A stretch of DNA of 64,000 bases. It comes from Agromyces hippuratus (lineage in GTDB: Bacteria; Actinomycetota; Actinomycetes; Actinomycetales; Microbacteriaceae). The DNA is taken from the NCBI RefSeq assembly GCF_013410355.1, contig NZ_JACCFI010000001.1, positions 3,782,001 to 3,846,000 of the forward strand. The letters run 5' to 3'. Below are positions 53,491-64,000 of the stretch, piece by piece; within the stretch, counting starts at the first letter, position 1, and each line of letters opens with the position of its first letter. Below the pieces are notes generated by a model that made no database searches, had not been told where the DNA came from, and was given only the letters and a program-made list of their open reading frames with translations. The position numbers were made by a program, and so were the translations under genes.

Positions 53491-54200
53491 CCGACGAACG
53501 ACACGACGTCGAGGATCCAGTGGGCGATGACGAGCGGCATCGTGCGCCCCCAGCGCTGGTAGCACCAGCCGAAGACGACGCCCATCGCGACATTGCCGAA
53601 GAACGGTCCGAAGCCCTGGTAGAGGTGGTAGGTGCCGCGCAGCACGGCGCTCGAGAGGATCGTCGCCCACGGTCCGACGCCGAGTTCCCTGAATCGGGTG
53701 AAGAGGTAGCCGACGACGATGACCTCCTCGGTCAGCGCCGCTTCGAGCGCCCGGAACACGAGGATCGGCACCGTCCACCACAGCCAGTCGGCCGGTGACG
53801 CCTCGACCGCGACGGTGATGCCTCCCGAGCGGCCGAGCGCGTAGAGCGCGAGCCCCGGCACGCCGATGGCGAGCACCAGCAGCACACCGGATGCCGCGTC
53901 GCGACCCGGTCTCGTCAGGTCGAGGCCGATGCAGCGGAACGGGTTCGTACCGGGAGCCCAGAGCAGGTAGAGCACGAGCGCGACGGCGAAGAGCCCGAAG
54001 AAGACGTCGAGGAACTGGTAGGTGAAATCGAGCCATTCACGGGGCGCACGAGAGGGGTTCAGTGCGACCGACTGCTCGCCGAGCGGGGTCTCGGCGGTGA
54101 CCTTCGCGATGATCGAGACGATCGAGTAGACGGCGGATGCCCCGAGCGAGAGTCCGAGCACGATGACGACCTCGAGCCGCAGCCGCCGTGCAGAAGACAT
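53436..54200 (-). CDS. CPBP family intramembrane metalloprotease
   Basis: A 254-residue protein with about seven hydrophobic helices. The catalytic CPBP motifs are present: Glu-Glu in RALEAALTEEVIVVGYLFTRF, His in RGTYHLYQG and the third motif in LVIAHWILDVVSFVG. Such proteases (Rce1/CAAX-protease-like) process prenylated proteins in eukaryotes and bacteriocin-related or unknown substrates in bacteria. ATG 54200 is the natural start; the upstream open stretch is not conserved. Confidence 0.85.
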   Translation of the reverse strand: MSSARRLRLEVVIVLGLSLGASAVYSIVSIIAKVTAETPLGEQSVALNPSRAPREWLDFTYQFLDVFFGLFAVALVLYLLWAPGTNPFRCIGLDLTRPGRDAASGVLLVLAIGVPGLALYALGRSGGITVAVEASPADWLWWTVPILVFRALEAALTEEVIVVGYLFTRFRELGVGPWATILSSAVLRGTYHLYQGFGPFFGNVAMGVVFGWCYQRWGRTMPLVIAHWILDVVSFVGYPLAVGWWPEFFAVSAG

Positions 54201-54406
54201 GCGGCAATCATCGCATGAGCGGCTCAGACGCAACATTCGTGCGGATTCGCGCCGGAATCCGCCGAGGTGTGTGTCGCTAGGTTGCGCGTCGGTAACGGTT
54301 TGCCCTTCTGGTTTGCTTACCGGAGGTGAGGTTCATAGTCTCGATCTACCAGCGCTCCAGCGCGGCCACGAGCCGTGTTGTCGTCGCATATCTCACAGGA
54401 GGAACA

Positions 54407-56029
54407 TTGAAGATCAAGAGAATCGGCGTTGCAGCCATTGCTCTTGCTGCCGCCGGCGCATTGACGCTGTCAGGCTGCACGAGCGGCGGTGCTGACCCGT
54501 CGGCCCCTGCTGGCGATGCCACCGCGGTCATCACGACCAACGGCTCCGAGCCCCAGAACCCGCTGATCCCCACCAACACCAACGAGGTCGGTGGCGGCAA
54601 GATCCTCGACGCGATCTTCGCAGGTCTCGTCTACTACGACGCCAAGGGCGCTGCGCACAACGATGTCGCCGAGTCCATCGAGACCGACGACGCGCAGAAC
54701 TACACGATCAAGCTCAAGGCCGACCAGAAGTTCACGAACGGCGAGCCCGTCACCGCGGCTTCGTTCGTCGACGCCTGGAACTACGGCGCTGACACTGCCA
54801 ACGAGCAGCTGTCGCAGTACTTCTTCGAGTCCATCAAGGGCTTCAGCTACGAGGAGTCGGTTCCCGAGCTTCCCGGTCTCGTGGTCGTCGACGACACCAC
54901 GTTCACCGTCGAGCTGAACCAGCCCGAGTCGGACTTCCCGCTGCGTCTCGGCTACTCGGCCTTCTACCCGCTGCCCGAGTCGGCCTTCGAGGACCTCGCC
55001 ACGTTCGGTGAGAACCCGGTCGGCAACGGCGCGTACATGCTCGACGGCGAAGGCGCCTGGAAGCACAACGAGAAGATCGACCTCGTCGTGAACCCCGACT
55101 ACGACGGCCCCCGCAAGGCGGTCAACGGTGGTCTCGACATCATCTTCTACGCCTCGCAGGACGCCGCGTACGCCGACCTCCAGGGCGGCAACCTCGACGT
55201 GCTCGACGCGATCCCCGACTCGGCTCTGGCCACCTTCCAGGACGAGTTCGGCGACCGCTCGGTCACGCAGGCCGCTGCGATCTTCCAGTCGTTCACGATC
55301 CCTGCGCGTCTCCCGCACTTCTCGGGTGAAGAGGGCAACCTCCGCCGCCAGGCGATCTCGATGGCGATCAACCGCGACGAGATCACCGACGTGATCTTCG
55401 CCGGCACCCGCACCCCGGCGCACGACTTCACGTCGCCGGTCATCGACGGCTACTCGGAAGAGATCCCCGGCTCCGAGGTGCTCGACTACAACCCCGAAGA
55501 GGCGAAGAAGCTGTGGGCCGAGGCCGACGCGATCGCTCCTTGGGACGGCACCTTCAAGATCGCCTACAACGCTGACGGTGGCCACCAGGCCTGGGTCGAC
55601 GCTGTGGCGAACGGCCTGAAGAACGACCTGGGCATCGACGCCGCCGGCGACCCGTACCCCACGTTCGCTGAGGCGCGCACCAAGATCACCGACCGCACCA
55701 TCCAGACGGCCTTCCGTTCGGGCTGGCAGGCGGACTACCCGGCGCTCTTCAACTTCCTCGGCCCGCTCTACGGAACCGGTGCCGGCTCGAACGATGGCGA
55801 CTACTCGAACCCCGAGGTCGACACGCTCCTGAAGGAGGGCCTCTCCGAGACCGACATCGCTGCTGCGAACGAGAAGTTCCAGTCCGCGCAGGAGATCCTG
55901 TTCCAGGACCTCCCGGCCGTCCCGCTGTGGTACTCCACGGTGAACGGCGCTTGGAGCGAGGTCGTCAACGACGTCGAGTTCGGCTGGAACTCGGTGCCGC
56001 TGTACAACCAGATCACCAAGAGCGAGTAG
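54407..56029 (+). CDS. Oligopeptide ABC transporter substrate-binding lipoprotein
   Basis: A 540-residue SBP of the OppA/DppA type: lipobox signal (IKRIGVAAIALAAAGALTLSGC), then DGSEPQNPLIP-like domain opening (NGSEPQNPLIPTNTNEVGG), LKADQKFTNGEPVTAASFVDAWNYG, VGNGAYML and a C-terminal ALFNFLGPLYGTGAGSNDGDYSNPEVDTLLKEG. The start is TTG 54407, fixed by AGGAGG 4 nt upstream (54397-54402); the preceding in-frame ATG would give a non-secretory leader. It should bind peptides outside the membrane for the OppBC-DF machinery downstream. Confidence 0.93.
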   Translation: MKIKRIGVAAIALAAAGALTLSGCTSGGADPSAPAGDATAVITTNGSEPQNPLIPTNTNEVGGGKILDAIFAGLVYYDAKGAAHNDVAESIETDDAQNYTIKLKADQKFTNGEPVTAASFVDAWNYGADTANEQLSQYFFESIKGFSYEESVPELPGLVVVDDTTFTVELNQPESDFPLRLGYSAFYPLPESAFEDLATFGENPVGNGAYMLDGEGAWKHNEKIDLVVNPDYDGPRKAVNGGLDIIFYASQDAAYADLQGGNLDVLDAIPDSALATFQDEFGDRSVTQAAAIFQSFTIPARLPHFSGEEGNLRRQAISMAINRDEITDVIFAGTRTPAHDFTSPVIDGYSEEIPGSEVLDYNPEEAKKLWAEADAIAPWDGTFKIAYNADGGHQAWVDAVANGLKNDLGIDAAGDPYPTFAEARTKITDRTIQTAFRSGWQADYPALFNFLGPLYGTGAGSNDGDYSNPEVDTLLKEGLSETDIAAANEKFQSAQEILFQDLPAVPLWYSTVNGAWSEVVNDVEFGWNSVPLYNQITKSE

Positions 56030-56071
56030 TTCTCGATCAAGGACGACTCGGGGTTATACTCTGAGGCGCCC

Positions 56072-56104
56072 GTGGGGCGGCAGCCGAGCAGGCTGCCGCC
56101 CCAC
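56072..56104 (+). terminator. Intercistronic hairpin between SBP and permease genes
   Basis: A perfect 14-bp stem (56072-56085 with 56091-56104) and a 5-nt loop GAGCA, about 43 bp after the SBP stop and 112 bp before the permease start. As in other SBP-first operons it probably trims or partly ends transcripts, so the binding protein is made in excess. Confidence 0.7.
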
Positions 56105-56215
56105 TCCCACGTATCCACGGTGTTCACCTGATCGGCGTAGCATCGTGGAGTCGAACTCGCAAACGGTGAGGTTTCTTTCAACATGTCCACATTCGCAGAA
56201 CGCAGGGCCTGATCC

Positions 56216-57145
56216 ATGGCCGGCTATATCCTGCGCCGACTGCTGCAGGCGATCCCTGTCCTGCTCGGCACCACGTTCCTGATCTATTTCATGGTCTTCG
56301 CCATGCCCGGCGATCCGATCGTCGCGCTGTTCGGCGACAAGACTCCACCCCCGCAGGTCATCGAAGCCCTGCGTGAGCGGTACAACCTTGACAAGCCGTT
56401 CATCGTCCAGTACCTGATCTTCCTCGGCAACATCTTCACGGGAGACCTCGGTGTCTCGTTCTCGGGTCAGCCGGTCTCCGAGATCCTGATGGACACGTTC
56501 CCGGTCACGCTCCGCCTCGCGGCGATGGCAGTGTTCTTCGAAATGGTCGCCGGCATCTCGATCGGCCTCGTCTCGGGCCTGCGCAAGGGCGGCATCTTCG
56601 ACGCGAGCTCGCTCGTCGTGAGCCTCATCCTGATCTCGCTGCCGATCTTCGTGCTCGCGTTCGTGATGCAGTGGTTCTTCGGCATCTATCTGGGGTGGTT
56701 CAGAACCACCGTCGGGCCAGGGGCTCCAACGCAAGACCTGATATTGCCGGCCATCGTGCTGGCCACCATCAGCTTCGCCCAGATCGTTCGACTGACGCGG
56801 GCGTCGGTCATCGACACCGACGGGCAGGACTTCGTTCGCACCGCAGCGAGCAAGGGCCTCTCCCGTGGGCGCATCGTCCCCGTGCACATCCTGCGCAACT
56901 CCCTCATCCCCGTCGTCACCTACCTCGCCGTCGACTTCGGCACGCTCATGGTCGGCGCGACGGTGACCGAGGGCATCTTCAACGTGCCCGGCGTCGGCCG
57001 CACGCTCTACCAGGCGATCATCCGAGGTGAGGGACCGACCGTCGTCTCCTTCGTGACGATCATGGTGCTGATCTACCTCGTGGTGAACCTGCTGGTCGAT
57101 CTCCTGTACGCCGTTCTCGACCCGAGGATCCGTTATGCCAAGTAA
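56216..57145 (+). CDS. Oligopeptide ABC transporter permease (OppB-like)
   Basis: A 309-residue permease: MAGYILRRLLQAIPVLLGTTFLIYFMVFAMPGDPI (helix 1), GDLGVSFSGQPVSEIL, the EAA loop DFVRTAASKGLSRGRIVPVHILRNSLIPVVTYLA and a C-terminal LLVDLLYAVLDPRIRYAK. It forms one half of the membrane channel of the peptide importer. Its last 11 bp overlap the next permease gene. Confidence 0.96.
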   Translation: MAGYILRRLLQAIPVLLGTTFLIYFMVFAMPGDPIVALFGDKTPPPQVIEALRERYNLDKPFIVQYLIFLGNIFTGDLGVSFSGQPVSEILMDTFPVTLRLAAMAVFFEMVAGISIGLVSGLRKGGIFDASSLVVSLILISLPIFVLAFVMQWFFGIYLGWFRTTVGPGAPTQDLILPAIVLATISFAQIVRLTRASVIDTDGQDFVRTAASKGLSRGRIVPVHILRNSLIPVVTYLAVDFGTLMVGATVTEGIFNVPGVGRTLYQAIIRGEGPTVVSFVTIMVLIYLVVNLLVDLLYAVLDPRIRYAK

Positions 57146-58088
57146 CACCAGACCAGACCAGCAGCACTACGTCGCGCCGCTCGAAGAGACGCCGCTCGTC
57201 GCCATCGACTCCGTCAAGGCCGAGGGCAAGCCGTCGAACCTGTGGACCGACGCCTGGAACGACGTGCGCAAGCGCCCGATGTTCTGGATCTCGTCCGTGC
57301 TGATCCTCCTCGTCGTGGTCGTCGCGCTGTTCCCCGGCCTGTTCACGCAGACGCCGCCGAACAACGGCTGCCTCCTCGCGAACAGCAACGCGGGGCCGAC
57401 CGAGGGTCACCCGCTCGGGTTCACGAAGCAGGGCTGCGACATCTACTCGCGCATCATCCACGGCACGTCGACGTCGCTGGCCGTCGGCCTCATCGTGACG
57501 TTCCTCGTGGCGCTGCTCGGCATCGTCTTCGGTGCGTTCGCGGGCTTCTACGGCGGATGGCTCGACTCGGTGCTCTCGCGCCTGGGCGACATCTTCTTCT
57601 CGATCCCCTACATCCTCGCCGCCGTCGTCATCATGTCGGTGCTCTCCCAGTACCGGAACGTGTGGGTGATCTCGCTCGCGATCGGATTGTTCGCGTGGCC
57701 CGCGACTGCACGTGTGCTGCGAGCCGAGATCCTGCGGGTGAAGAACGCCGACTTCGTCATGGCGTCGACGGCACTCGGTGTCTCGCGATTCCGCATCCTG
57801 CTGCGCCACGTGCTGCCGAACTCGATCGCACCGGTGCTCGTCATCACGACCATCTCGCTCGCCGGCGCGATCGTCGCCGAGGCGACCCTGTCGTTCCTCG
57901 GCGTCGGACTGCCGACCGACATCATGTCGTGGGGCAACGACATCAGCCAGGCCCAGACCTCGCTGCGCACCGCGCCCCAGACGCTGATCCTGCCCTCGAT
58001 CGCACTGTCGGTCACCGTGCTGAGCTTCATCATGCTCGGCGAGGTCGTGCGCGACGCGCTCGACCCGAAGGCGAGGGCACAGCGATGA
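57135..58088 (+). CDS. Oligopeptide ABC transporter permease (OppC-like)
   Basis: A 317-residue permease with an ~45-residue cytoplasmic N-terminus, first helix near KRPMFWISSVLILLVVVVAL, GCDIYSRIIHGTSTSLAVGLIVTF and the EAA loop DFVMASTALGVSRFRILLRHVLPNSIAPVLV, ending GEVVRDALDPKARAQR. It pairs with the OppB-like permease. The next gene starts within its stop codon (ATGA). Confidence 0.96.
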   Translation: MPSNTRPDQQHYVAPLEETPLVAIDSVKAEGKPSNLWTDAWNDVRKRPMFWISSVLILLVVVVALFPGLFTQTPPNNGCLLANSNAGPTEGHPLGFTKQGCDIYSRIIHGTSTSLAVGLIVTFLVALLGIVFGAFAGFYGGWLDSVLSRLGDIFFSIPYILAAVVIMSVLSQYRNVWVISLAIGLFAWPATARVLRAEILRVKNADFVMASTALGVSRFRILLRHVLPNSIAPVLVITTISLAGAIVAEATLSFLGVGLPTDIMSWGNDISQAQTSLRTAPQTLILPSIALSVTVLSFIMLGEVVRDALDPKARAQR

Positions 58089-59854
58089 GCGAGACTTCGA
58101 ACGGATCGAACGTGCAAACAGAACGCGCCTCCGGCGCCGAACGGCCGCTCCTCGAGATCAAGGATCTCCAGGTCGGCTTCAACACCCAGGACGGTCTCGT
58201 CAAGGCCGTCGACGGGGTGAACATCACCCTCTACCGCGGGCAGAGCCTCGCGATCGTGGGAGAGTCGGGCTCCGGCAAGTCGACGACCGCGCACGCGATC
58301 ATCAACCTGCTCCCGGGCACCGGGCATGTCTCGGGCGGTCAGATCCTCCTCGACGGGCAGGACCTCACCAAGGCGTCGAAGCGGGACATGGAGGTCGTCC
58401 GCGGCCGCAAGATCGGCTTCGTCCCCCAAGACCCGATGTCGAACCTCAACCCCGTGTGGTCGATCGGCTTCCAGGTCGAGGAGGCCATCAAGGCCAACGG
58501 CATCGCCACCGGCCGCAAAGAGGTCAAGGCGCGCGCCATCCAGGTGCTGAAGCAGGCGGGCCTCGGCGACGCCGACCGTCGCATGCGGCAGTTCCCGCAC
58601 CAGTTCTCGGGCGGCATGCGCCAGCGCGTGCTGATCGGCATGGGGCTCGCGGCCAACCCGCAGCTGCTCATCGCCGACGAGCCGACCTCGGCGCTCGACG
58701 TCACGGTGCAGCGCGTCATCCTCGACCACCTCGAGTCGCTCACCCGTGAACTCGGCACGACCCTGCTGTTCATCACGCACGACCTCGGCCTCGCCGCCGA
58801 GCGCGCCGAGCAGCTCGTGGTCATGTACAAGGGCCGCGTCGTGGAGTCGGGTCCGTCGGTCGAGATCCTGCAGAACCCGCAGCACCCGTACACGCAGCGT
58901 CTCGTCGCCGCGGCGCCGAGCCTCGCCTCGCGTCGCATCCAGGCGACGGGTTCGATCGCGGCCGCCGAGTCGTCGATGGCCGAGGGTGCAGCACATGCCG
59001 CAGGCGACGCGATCGACCTGATCGCGACCGCCGAGGCGCGTGCCGAGGCGCTGGCCGCAGCGCCGGCTGCAGCACCGGCGATCGTGGTCGAAGACCTCAC
59101 CAAGGTCTTCAAGATCCGCGGCTCCGGCGACTTCACCGCGGTCGACAAGGTCTCGTTCCAGATTCCCAAGGGCACCACCATGGCGCTCGTGGGCGAGTCG
59201 GGCTCGGGCAAGTCGACCGTCGCGAAGATGCTGCTGAAGCTCGAAGACGCGACGAGCGGCAAGATCGTCGTCGGCGGCAAAGACCTGGCGAGCGTGACCG
59301 GCAAGGAGCTCTTCAACCTCCGCAGCCGCATGCAGCCGGTCTTCCAGGACCCGTACGGTTCGCTGAACCCGCTGCGCAACATCGGCAACACCATCGCCGA
59401 GCCGTTGTTCACCCACAAGGTCGGCACCAACGCCTCGCGTCGTGAGCGGGTCTACGAGCTGCTCGACCAGGTGTCGCTGCCGCGCACGCTCATCAGCCGC
59501 TACCCGAACGAGCTCTCGGGCGGCCAGCGCCAGCGCATCGCCATCGCGCGTGCACTCGCACTGAAGCCCGAGATCGTCGTGCTCGACGAGGCCGTGTCGG
59601 CGCTCGACGTGCTGGTGCAGGCTCAGATCCTGCGCCTGCTCGCCGATCTGCAGGCCGAACTCGGCCTGACGTACCTCTTCATCACGCACGACCTCGCGGT
59701 CGTGCGCGTCATCGCCGACCACGTCTGCGTGATGCAGAAGGGTCGCATCGTCGAGGCGGCGACCACCGACGAGGTGTTCGACAACCCGCAGGAGCAGTAC
59801 ACCAAGGATCTCCTCGCGGCGATCCCCGGAGCGAGCATCGAGCTCGGCGCCTAG
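58085..59854 (+). CDS. Oligopeptide ABC transporter fused ATPase (OppD-OppF)
   Basis: A 589-residue double ATPase. Domain 1: Walker A GESGSGKST near residue 58, signature FSGGMRQRVLIGM, LIADEPTSALDVTV. Domain 2: Walker A GESGSGKST near 370, signature LSGGQRQRIAIARAL, VVLDEAVSALDV. A Ser/Ala/Glu-rich linker separates them. One polypeptide replaces the separate OppD and OppF, a common arrangement in actinobacteria. Both catalytic sites look intact. A hairpin terminator follows. Confidence 0.96.
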   Translation: MSETSNGSNVQTERASGAERPLLEIKDLQVGFNTQDGLVKAVDGVNITLYRGQSLAIVGESGSGKSTTAHAIINLLPGTGHVSGGQILLDGQDLTKASKRDMEVVRGRKIGFVPQDPMSNLNPVWSIGFQVEEAIKANGIATGRKEVKARAIQVLKQAGLGDADRRMRQFPHQFSGGMRQRVLIGMGLAANPQLLIADEPTSALDVTVQRVILDHLESLTRELGTTLLFITHDLGLAAERAEQLVVMYKGRVVESGPSVEILQNPQHPYTQRLVAAAPSLASRRIQATGSIAAAESSMAEGAAHAAGDAIDLIATAEARAEALAAAPAAAPAIVVEDLTKVFKIRGSGDFTAVDKVSFQIPKGTTMALVGESGSGKSTVAKMLLKLEDATSGKIVVGGKDLASVTGKELFNLRSRMQPVFQDPYGSLNPLRNIGNTIAEPLFTHKVGTNASRRERVYELLDQVSLPRTLISRYPNELSGGQRQRIAIARALALKPEIVVLDEAVSALDVLVQAQILRLLADLQAELGLTYLFITHDLAVVRVIADHVCVMQKGRIVEAATTDEVFDNPQEQYTKDLLAAIPGASIELGA

Positions 59855-59880
59855 GCACCGAGCGGCAGTCGCGCCACGCG

Positions 59881-59916
59881 AGCGCCCGGCATCCGATCAC
59901 TCGGAGGCCGGGCGCT
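59881..59916 (+). terminator. Terminator after the peptide transporter operon
   Basis: A 10-bp stem AGCGCCCGGC (59881-59890) with 59907-59916; the 16-nt interior forms a second small stem (TCCGA/TCGGA). A TTTCG follows. Confidence 0.8.
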
Positions 59917-60088
59917 TTCGCGTTCTCAGCTTCACAGGGCGCGGGGCAGGGTACGCTAGAGGGGCGCACGCCGTCACTGCGGCATCCTGCGCTCCCCACA
60001 GACCTTCATCTCAGCGCTTCCACGCTGTCTCCGTGCGCTGATCTCTTGCTCGGGGGCGACGGGGGGCCGGCACCCTCGAGGACCAAAC

Positions 60089-61993
<1,905 letters not shown>

Positions 61994-62011
61994 CAGGCAC
62001 CACCGCAGACG

Positions 62012-62051
62012 AGCGGATGCCCCGGGGTCGATCGACCCCGGGGCATCCGCT
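62012..62051 (+). terminator. Strong intrinsic terminator after typA
   Basis: A perfect palindrome with an 18-bp stem (from AGCGGATGCCCCGGGGTC at 62012-62029 to its complement at 62034-62051) and GATC loop; the right arm runs into TTTT. The CGGATGC heptamer forms both ends of the stem. Confidence 0.92.
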
Positions 62052-62206
62052 TTTCGCGTTGCATCTTTCGCGTCGTATCAAGGGGAGACCGCTCTCACGT
62101 TTCGCGGGGAACATGTATGCGCATTGGAGGTTCCTCCCAGAGTCGGTGCGTACCGTAGCTGAGGTTGTCTCGCACCTGACTCAGAAAATACGTAACGCAC
62201 CCATAT

Positions 62207-63079
62207 ATGACTCCCCCCAAGCACGGCCGCCGCGCGGCCACCTCCAGCCCTGCCCGCCCCACCCCCGTACTCCGCACCCGCCGGCTCTCCGCCGGCATCC
62301 GGAGCAGCCTCGCCCGTATGGGCGCAGCGCGCACCGGCGACGTTCGCACCGGCGACGCTCGCAACGGCACTGCGTCGCTTCGACCGGCGTTCGCCGTCAT
62401 CGCGATGTCGTTCGCCGCGGCCATGATGGTCGCCACGAGCGTTCCCGCGCTGGCCGTCACCGCGACCGGCTCGGAGGATCGTGCCTCGGTCTACGCTCCG
62501 ATCGAAGACACGATCGAGTACGCGCCGCAGAGCGTCGAGGTCGGCAGTGAGGCCGTGATGTCGCAGCTCGCGGCCGAGCAGTACGACGTCGAGGCCGCAC
62601 CGCCGCCCATCACGTCGAAGGTCGCGAGCCTCGGCAGCGTGGAGCTCATCGACACGAACGCGATCGTCTGGCCGGTGCAGAACCCCGGCAAGCGCAGCGG
62701 CGGCTACGGCCCGCGTTCGGCACCGTGCTCGGGATGCTCGACGTTCCACGACGGCGTCGACTTCACGCCCGGCAACGGCACCCCCGTGATGTCGATCGCC
62801 GACGGCGTGGTCGTGCTCGCAACCGAGAACGGCGGCGGACTCGGCGTCAACGTCGAGGTGCAGCACAACATCGGCGGCGAGCTCATCACGAGCTCGTACG
62901 CCCACATGCAGTACGGCTCGATCGCCGTCGCGGTCGGGCAGCAGGTCACCGCCGGGCAGCAGCTCGGGCTCGTCGGCACGACCGGTCAGTCGACCGGCCC
63001 GCACCTGCACCTCGAGATGTTCGGCTCCGACGGCGTGCGGTTCGACGGCGTCGCCTGGCTGTCGTCGCGCGTGGGCTGA
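62207..63079 (+). CDS. Secreted M23 family metallopeptidase
   Basis: A 290-residue protein with a long Arg/Ala/Pro-rich N-terminus and membrane helix/signal (FAVIAMSFAAAMMVATSVPALAV, about 61-83), an acidic linker and a C-terminal LytM/M23 domain: first zinc site HDGVDFTPGNGTPV, GELITSSYAHMQYGSIAVAVGQQVTAGQQLG and HLHLEMFG. It probably cleaves peptidoglycan cross-links. No ribosome-binding site precedes the ATG at 62207; upstream is a 130-nt structured leader. Start could be internal (for example Met37). Confidence 0.85.
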   Translation: MTPPKHGRRAATSSPARPTPVLRTRRLSAGIRSSLARMGAARTGDVRTGDARNGTASLRPAFAVIAMSFAAAMMVATSVPALAVTATGSEDRASVYAPIEDTIEYAPQSVEVGSEAVMSQLAAEQYDVEAAPPPITSKVASLGSVELIDTNAIVWPVQNPGKRSGGYGPRSAPCSGCSTFHDGVDFTPGNGTPVMSIADGVVVLATENGGGLGVNVEVQHNIGGELITSSYAHMQYGSIAVAVGQQVTAGQQLGLVGTTGQSTGPHLHLEMFGSDGVRFDGVAWLSSRVG

Positions 63080-63122
63080 CCGGACGCTCGGCGCCGATGG
63101 CGCCTCACCGGCCCTCGGTGAC

Positions 63123-63935
63123 TCAGACGCCGGTGAAGACGGGGTCGCGCTTCTCCATGAAGGCTGCGACGCCCTCGCGCATGTCGTTCGTGCGGAACGC
63201 ATCACCGAAGGCCGCGATCTCGAGGTCGGTCGCCGATTCCGTGCGGCGCCCGGCCGCGTCGACGAGCACGCGCTTGGCGAGGGCCACCGCGGGCGCGGCG
63301 TTCGCATCCACTTCGGCGAGCGTGGCCCTGGCCCCCGCGAGCAGCGACTCCCGGTCGGGGAACGACCGCACGACGAGGCCGATCGCGACCGCTTCGGCCG
63401 TGTCGATGCGCCTGCCCGTGTAGATGAGCTCCTTCGCGCGGGCGAGTCCGACCGCACGGGGGAGGCGCACCGTGCCGCCGAAGCCCGGGATGAGACCCAG
63501 GTGCACCTCGGGTTGACCGAAGCTCGAGGCATCCGTCGCGTAGATGAAATCGCAGGCGAGCGCGAGCTCGAGGCCGCCGCCGAGCGCGAAGCCGTCGACG
63601 CACGCGATCACGGGGGCGGAGAGGCCCTCGATCGCCGCGGCCACGCGATGGCCGAGGCGCGACGCCTCCTCGCCCTGTTCGGGTGTGAGTCCTGCCATCG
63701 ACCGGATGTCGGCCCCTGCGACGAACGCGCGACCGCCTGCCCCGGTGACCAGCACACCGCGCACGGCGCTGCCTTCGGCGGCGAGCGACTCGACGACGCC
63801 GAGCAGGGCCGAGAGCACGTCGGGGGAGAGGGCGTTCAGCGCCTTCGGGCGGTCGATCGTCACGATCGCGAGTCCGCCGTCGCGCTCGACGCGCACATCG
63901 GGCGCACTCTCGTGGGTGCTGGGCTCGGCCATCAT
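63123..63935 (-). CDS. Enoyl-CoA hydratase/isomerase family protein
   Basis: A 270-residue crotonase-fold enzyme: VTIDRPKALNALSPDVL, FVAGADIRSMAGL (oxyanion hole), CVDGFALGGGLELALACDFIYATDASSFGQPEVHLGLIPGFGGTVRLPRAVG with both Glu residues of enoyl-CoA hydratase (Glu of GGGLELALACD region and GQPEV). It hydrates 2-enoyl-CoA in fatty-acid or short-chain acid breakdown. ATG 63935, with GGAGAGGA upstream, is preferred over longer starts. Confidence 0.93.
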   Translation of the reverse strand: MMAEPSTHESAPDVRVERDGGLAIVTIDRPKALNALSPDVLSALLGVVESLAAEGSAVRGVLVTGAGGRAFVAGADIRSMAGLTPEQGEEASRLGHRVAAAIEGLSAPVIACVDGFALGGGLELALACDFIYATDASSFGQPEVHLGLIPGFGGTVRLPRAVGLARAKELIYTGRRIDTAEAVAIGLVVRSFPDRESLLAGARATLAEVDANAAPAVALAKRVLVDAAGRRTESATDLEIAAFGDAFRTNDMREGVAAFMEKRDPVFTGV

Positions 63936-64000
63936 CGGTCCTCTCCGCACGGCCCGTTCCGTGTCCCGCCCCACGCTACGCCATCGCCTCGGCGGGGTCG

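Noticed and set aside
62069..62206. ydaO-type c-di-AMP riboswitch upstream of the M23 peptidase
   Set aside because: Expected by analogy with other actinobacterial cell-wall hydrolase genes, but I could not find the conserved core elements; only generic hairpins are visible.

Overview
The window is GC-rich (roughly 70% by eye) bacterial chromosome with dense, mostly short operons, GTG/TTG starts, an IspH/DXP-type isoprenoid gene, CsbD, DUF6458- and DUF6264-like small proteins, an F420-type (DDN-like) oxidoreductase, an actinobacterial QNWW-type Trp leader and many genes that look leaderless. This points to an actinobacterium, most likely Microbacteriaceae (Agromyces-like). That assignment is inference from gene content and style; no rRNA is present. 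I see no tRNA, rRNA, CRISPR array, insertion sequence or prophage, so this is core chromosome with small accessory patches.

Layout. 1-5 kb: the end of ispH, then a TetR regulator with its own palindromic operator and a heterodimeric ABC exporter pair. 5-13 kb: a secreted vanadium-haloperoxidase-like enzyme, a carbon-metabolism block (class II aldolase and two adjacent GlpX-type fructose-1,6-bisphosphatase homologues, the first apparently diverged), a frameshifted MFS transporter, a VOC protein and a class A beta-lactamase-like hydrolase. 13-22 kb: LD-carboxypeptidase plus SIS protein, rmuC, exonuclease, methyltransferase, DMT exporter, ychF-yjdM, small enzymes and a short HTH protein with a basic tail. 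22-25 kb: a lineage-specific patch with a lipoprotein flanked by an intact membrane protein gene and a truncated copy of it, then CsbD and DUF6458 proteins. 25-29 kb: an ECF-like sigma factor and a membrane protein sharing a promoter-like motif, bracketed by two Fpg/Nei glycosylase paralogues. 29-34 kb: three GNAT acetyltransferases, an ABC-F ATPase, a small membrane protein with a repeat-encoded tail, and a DDN-like oxidoreductase.

34-41.7 kb: a fused anthranilate synthase (TrpE-TrpG, PhzE-like) preceded by a complete Trp attenuator (12-residue leader with two Trp codons, alternative hairpins, terminator); a divergent HemK-like methyltransferase; a phosphoribosyltransferase; a solute-binding/VWA protein whose stop codon lies inside a 4 x 37 bp tandem repeat; and a DHA2 drug exporter. 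41.8-47.6 kb: a tightly coupled NAD operon nrtR-nadA-nadB-nadC-nifS-small ORF, in which the cysteine desulfurase probably serves the NadA Fe-S cluster and the Nudix-like repressor has two copies of an 11-bp palindrome upstream. 47.7-52.6 kb: a tandem glycine riboswitch driving gcvT-gcvH-gcvP. 54.4-59.9 kb: an oligopeptide ABC transporter operon (binding lipoprotein, two permeases, one fused two-domain ATPase). 60-64 kb: typA, a secreted M23 peptidase and an enoyl-CoA hydratase.

The most noteworthy signals are the Trp attenuator, the paired NrtR-type operators, the degenerate GlpX paralogue beside the canonical one, the shared sigma-factor promoter motif, the 37-bp repeat that regenerates the same C-terminal peptide in each copy, the decayed duplication at 22-25 kb and the heavy over-use of the heptamer CGGATGC/GCATCCG.
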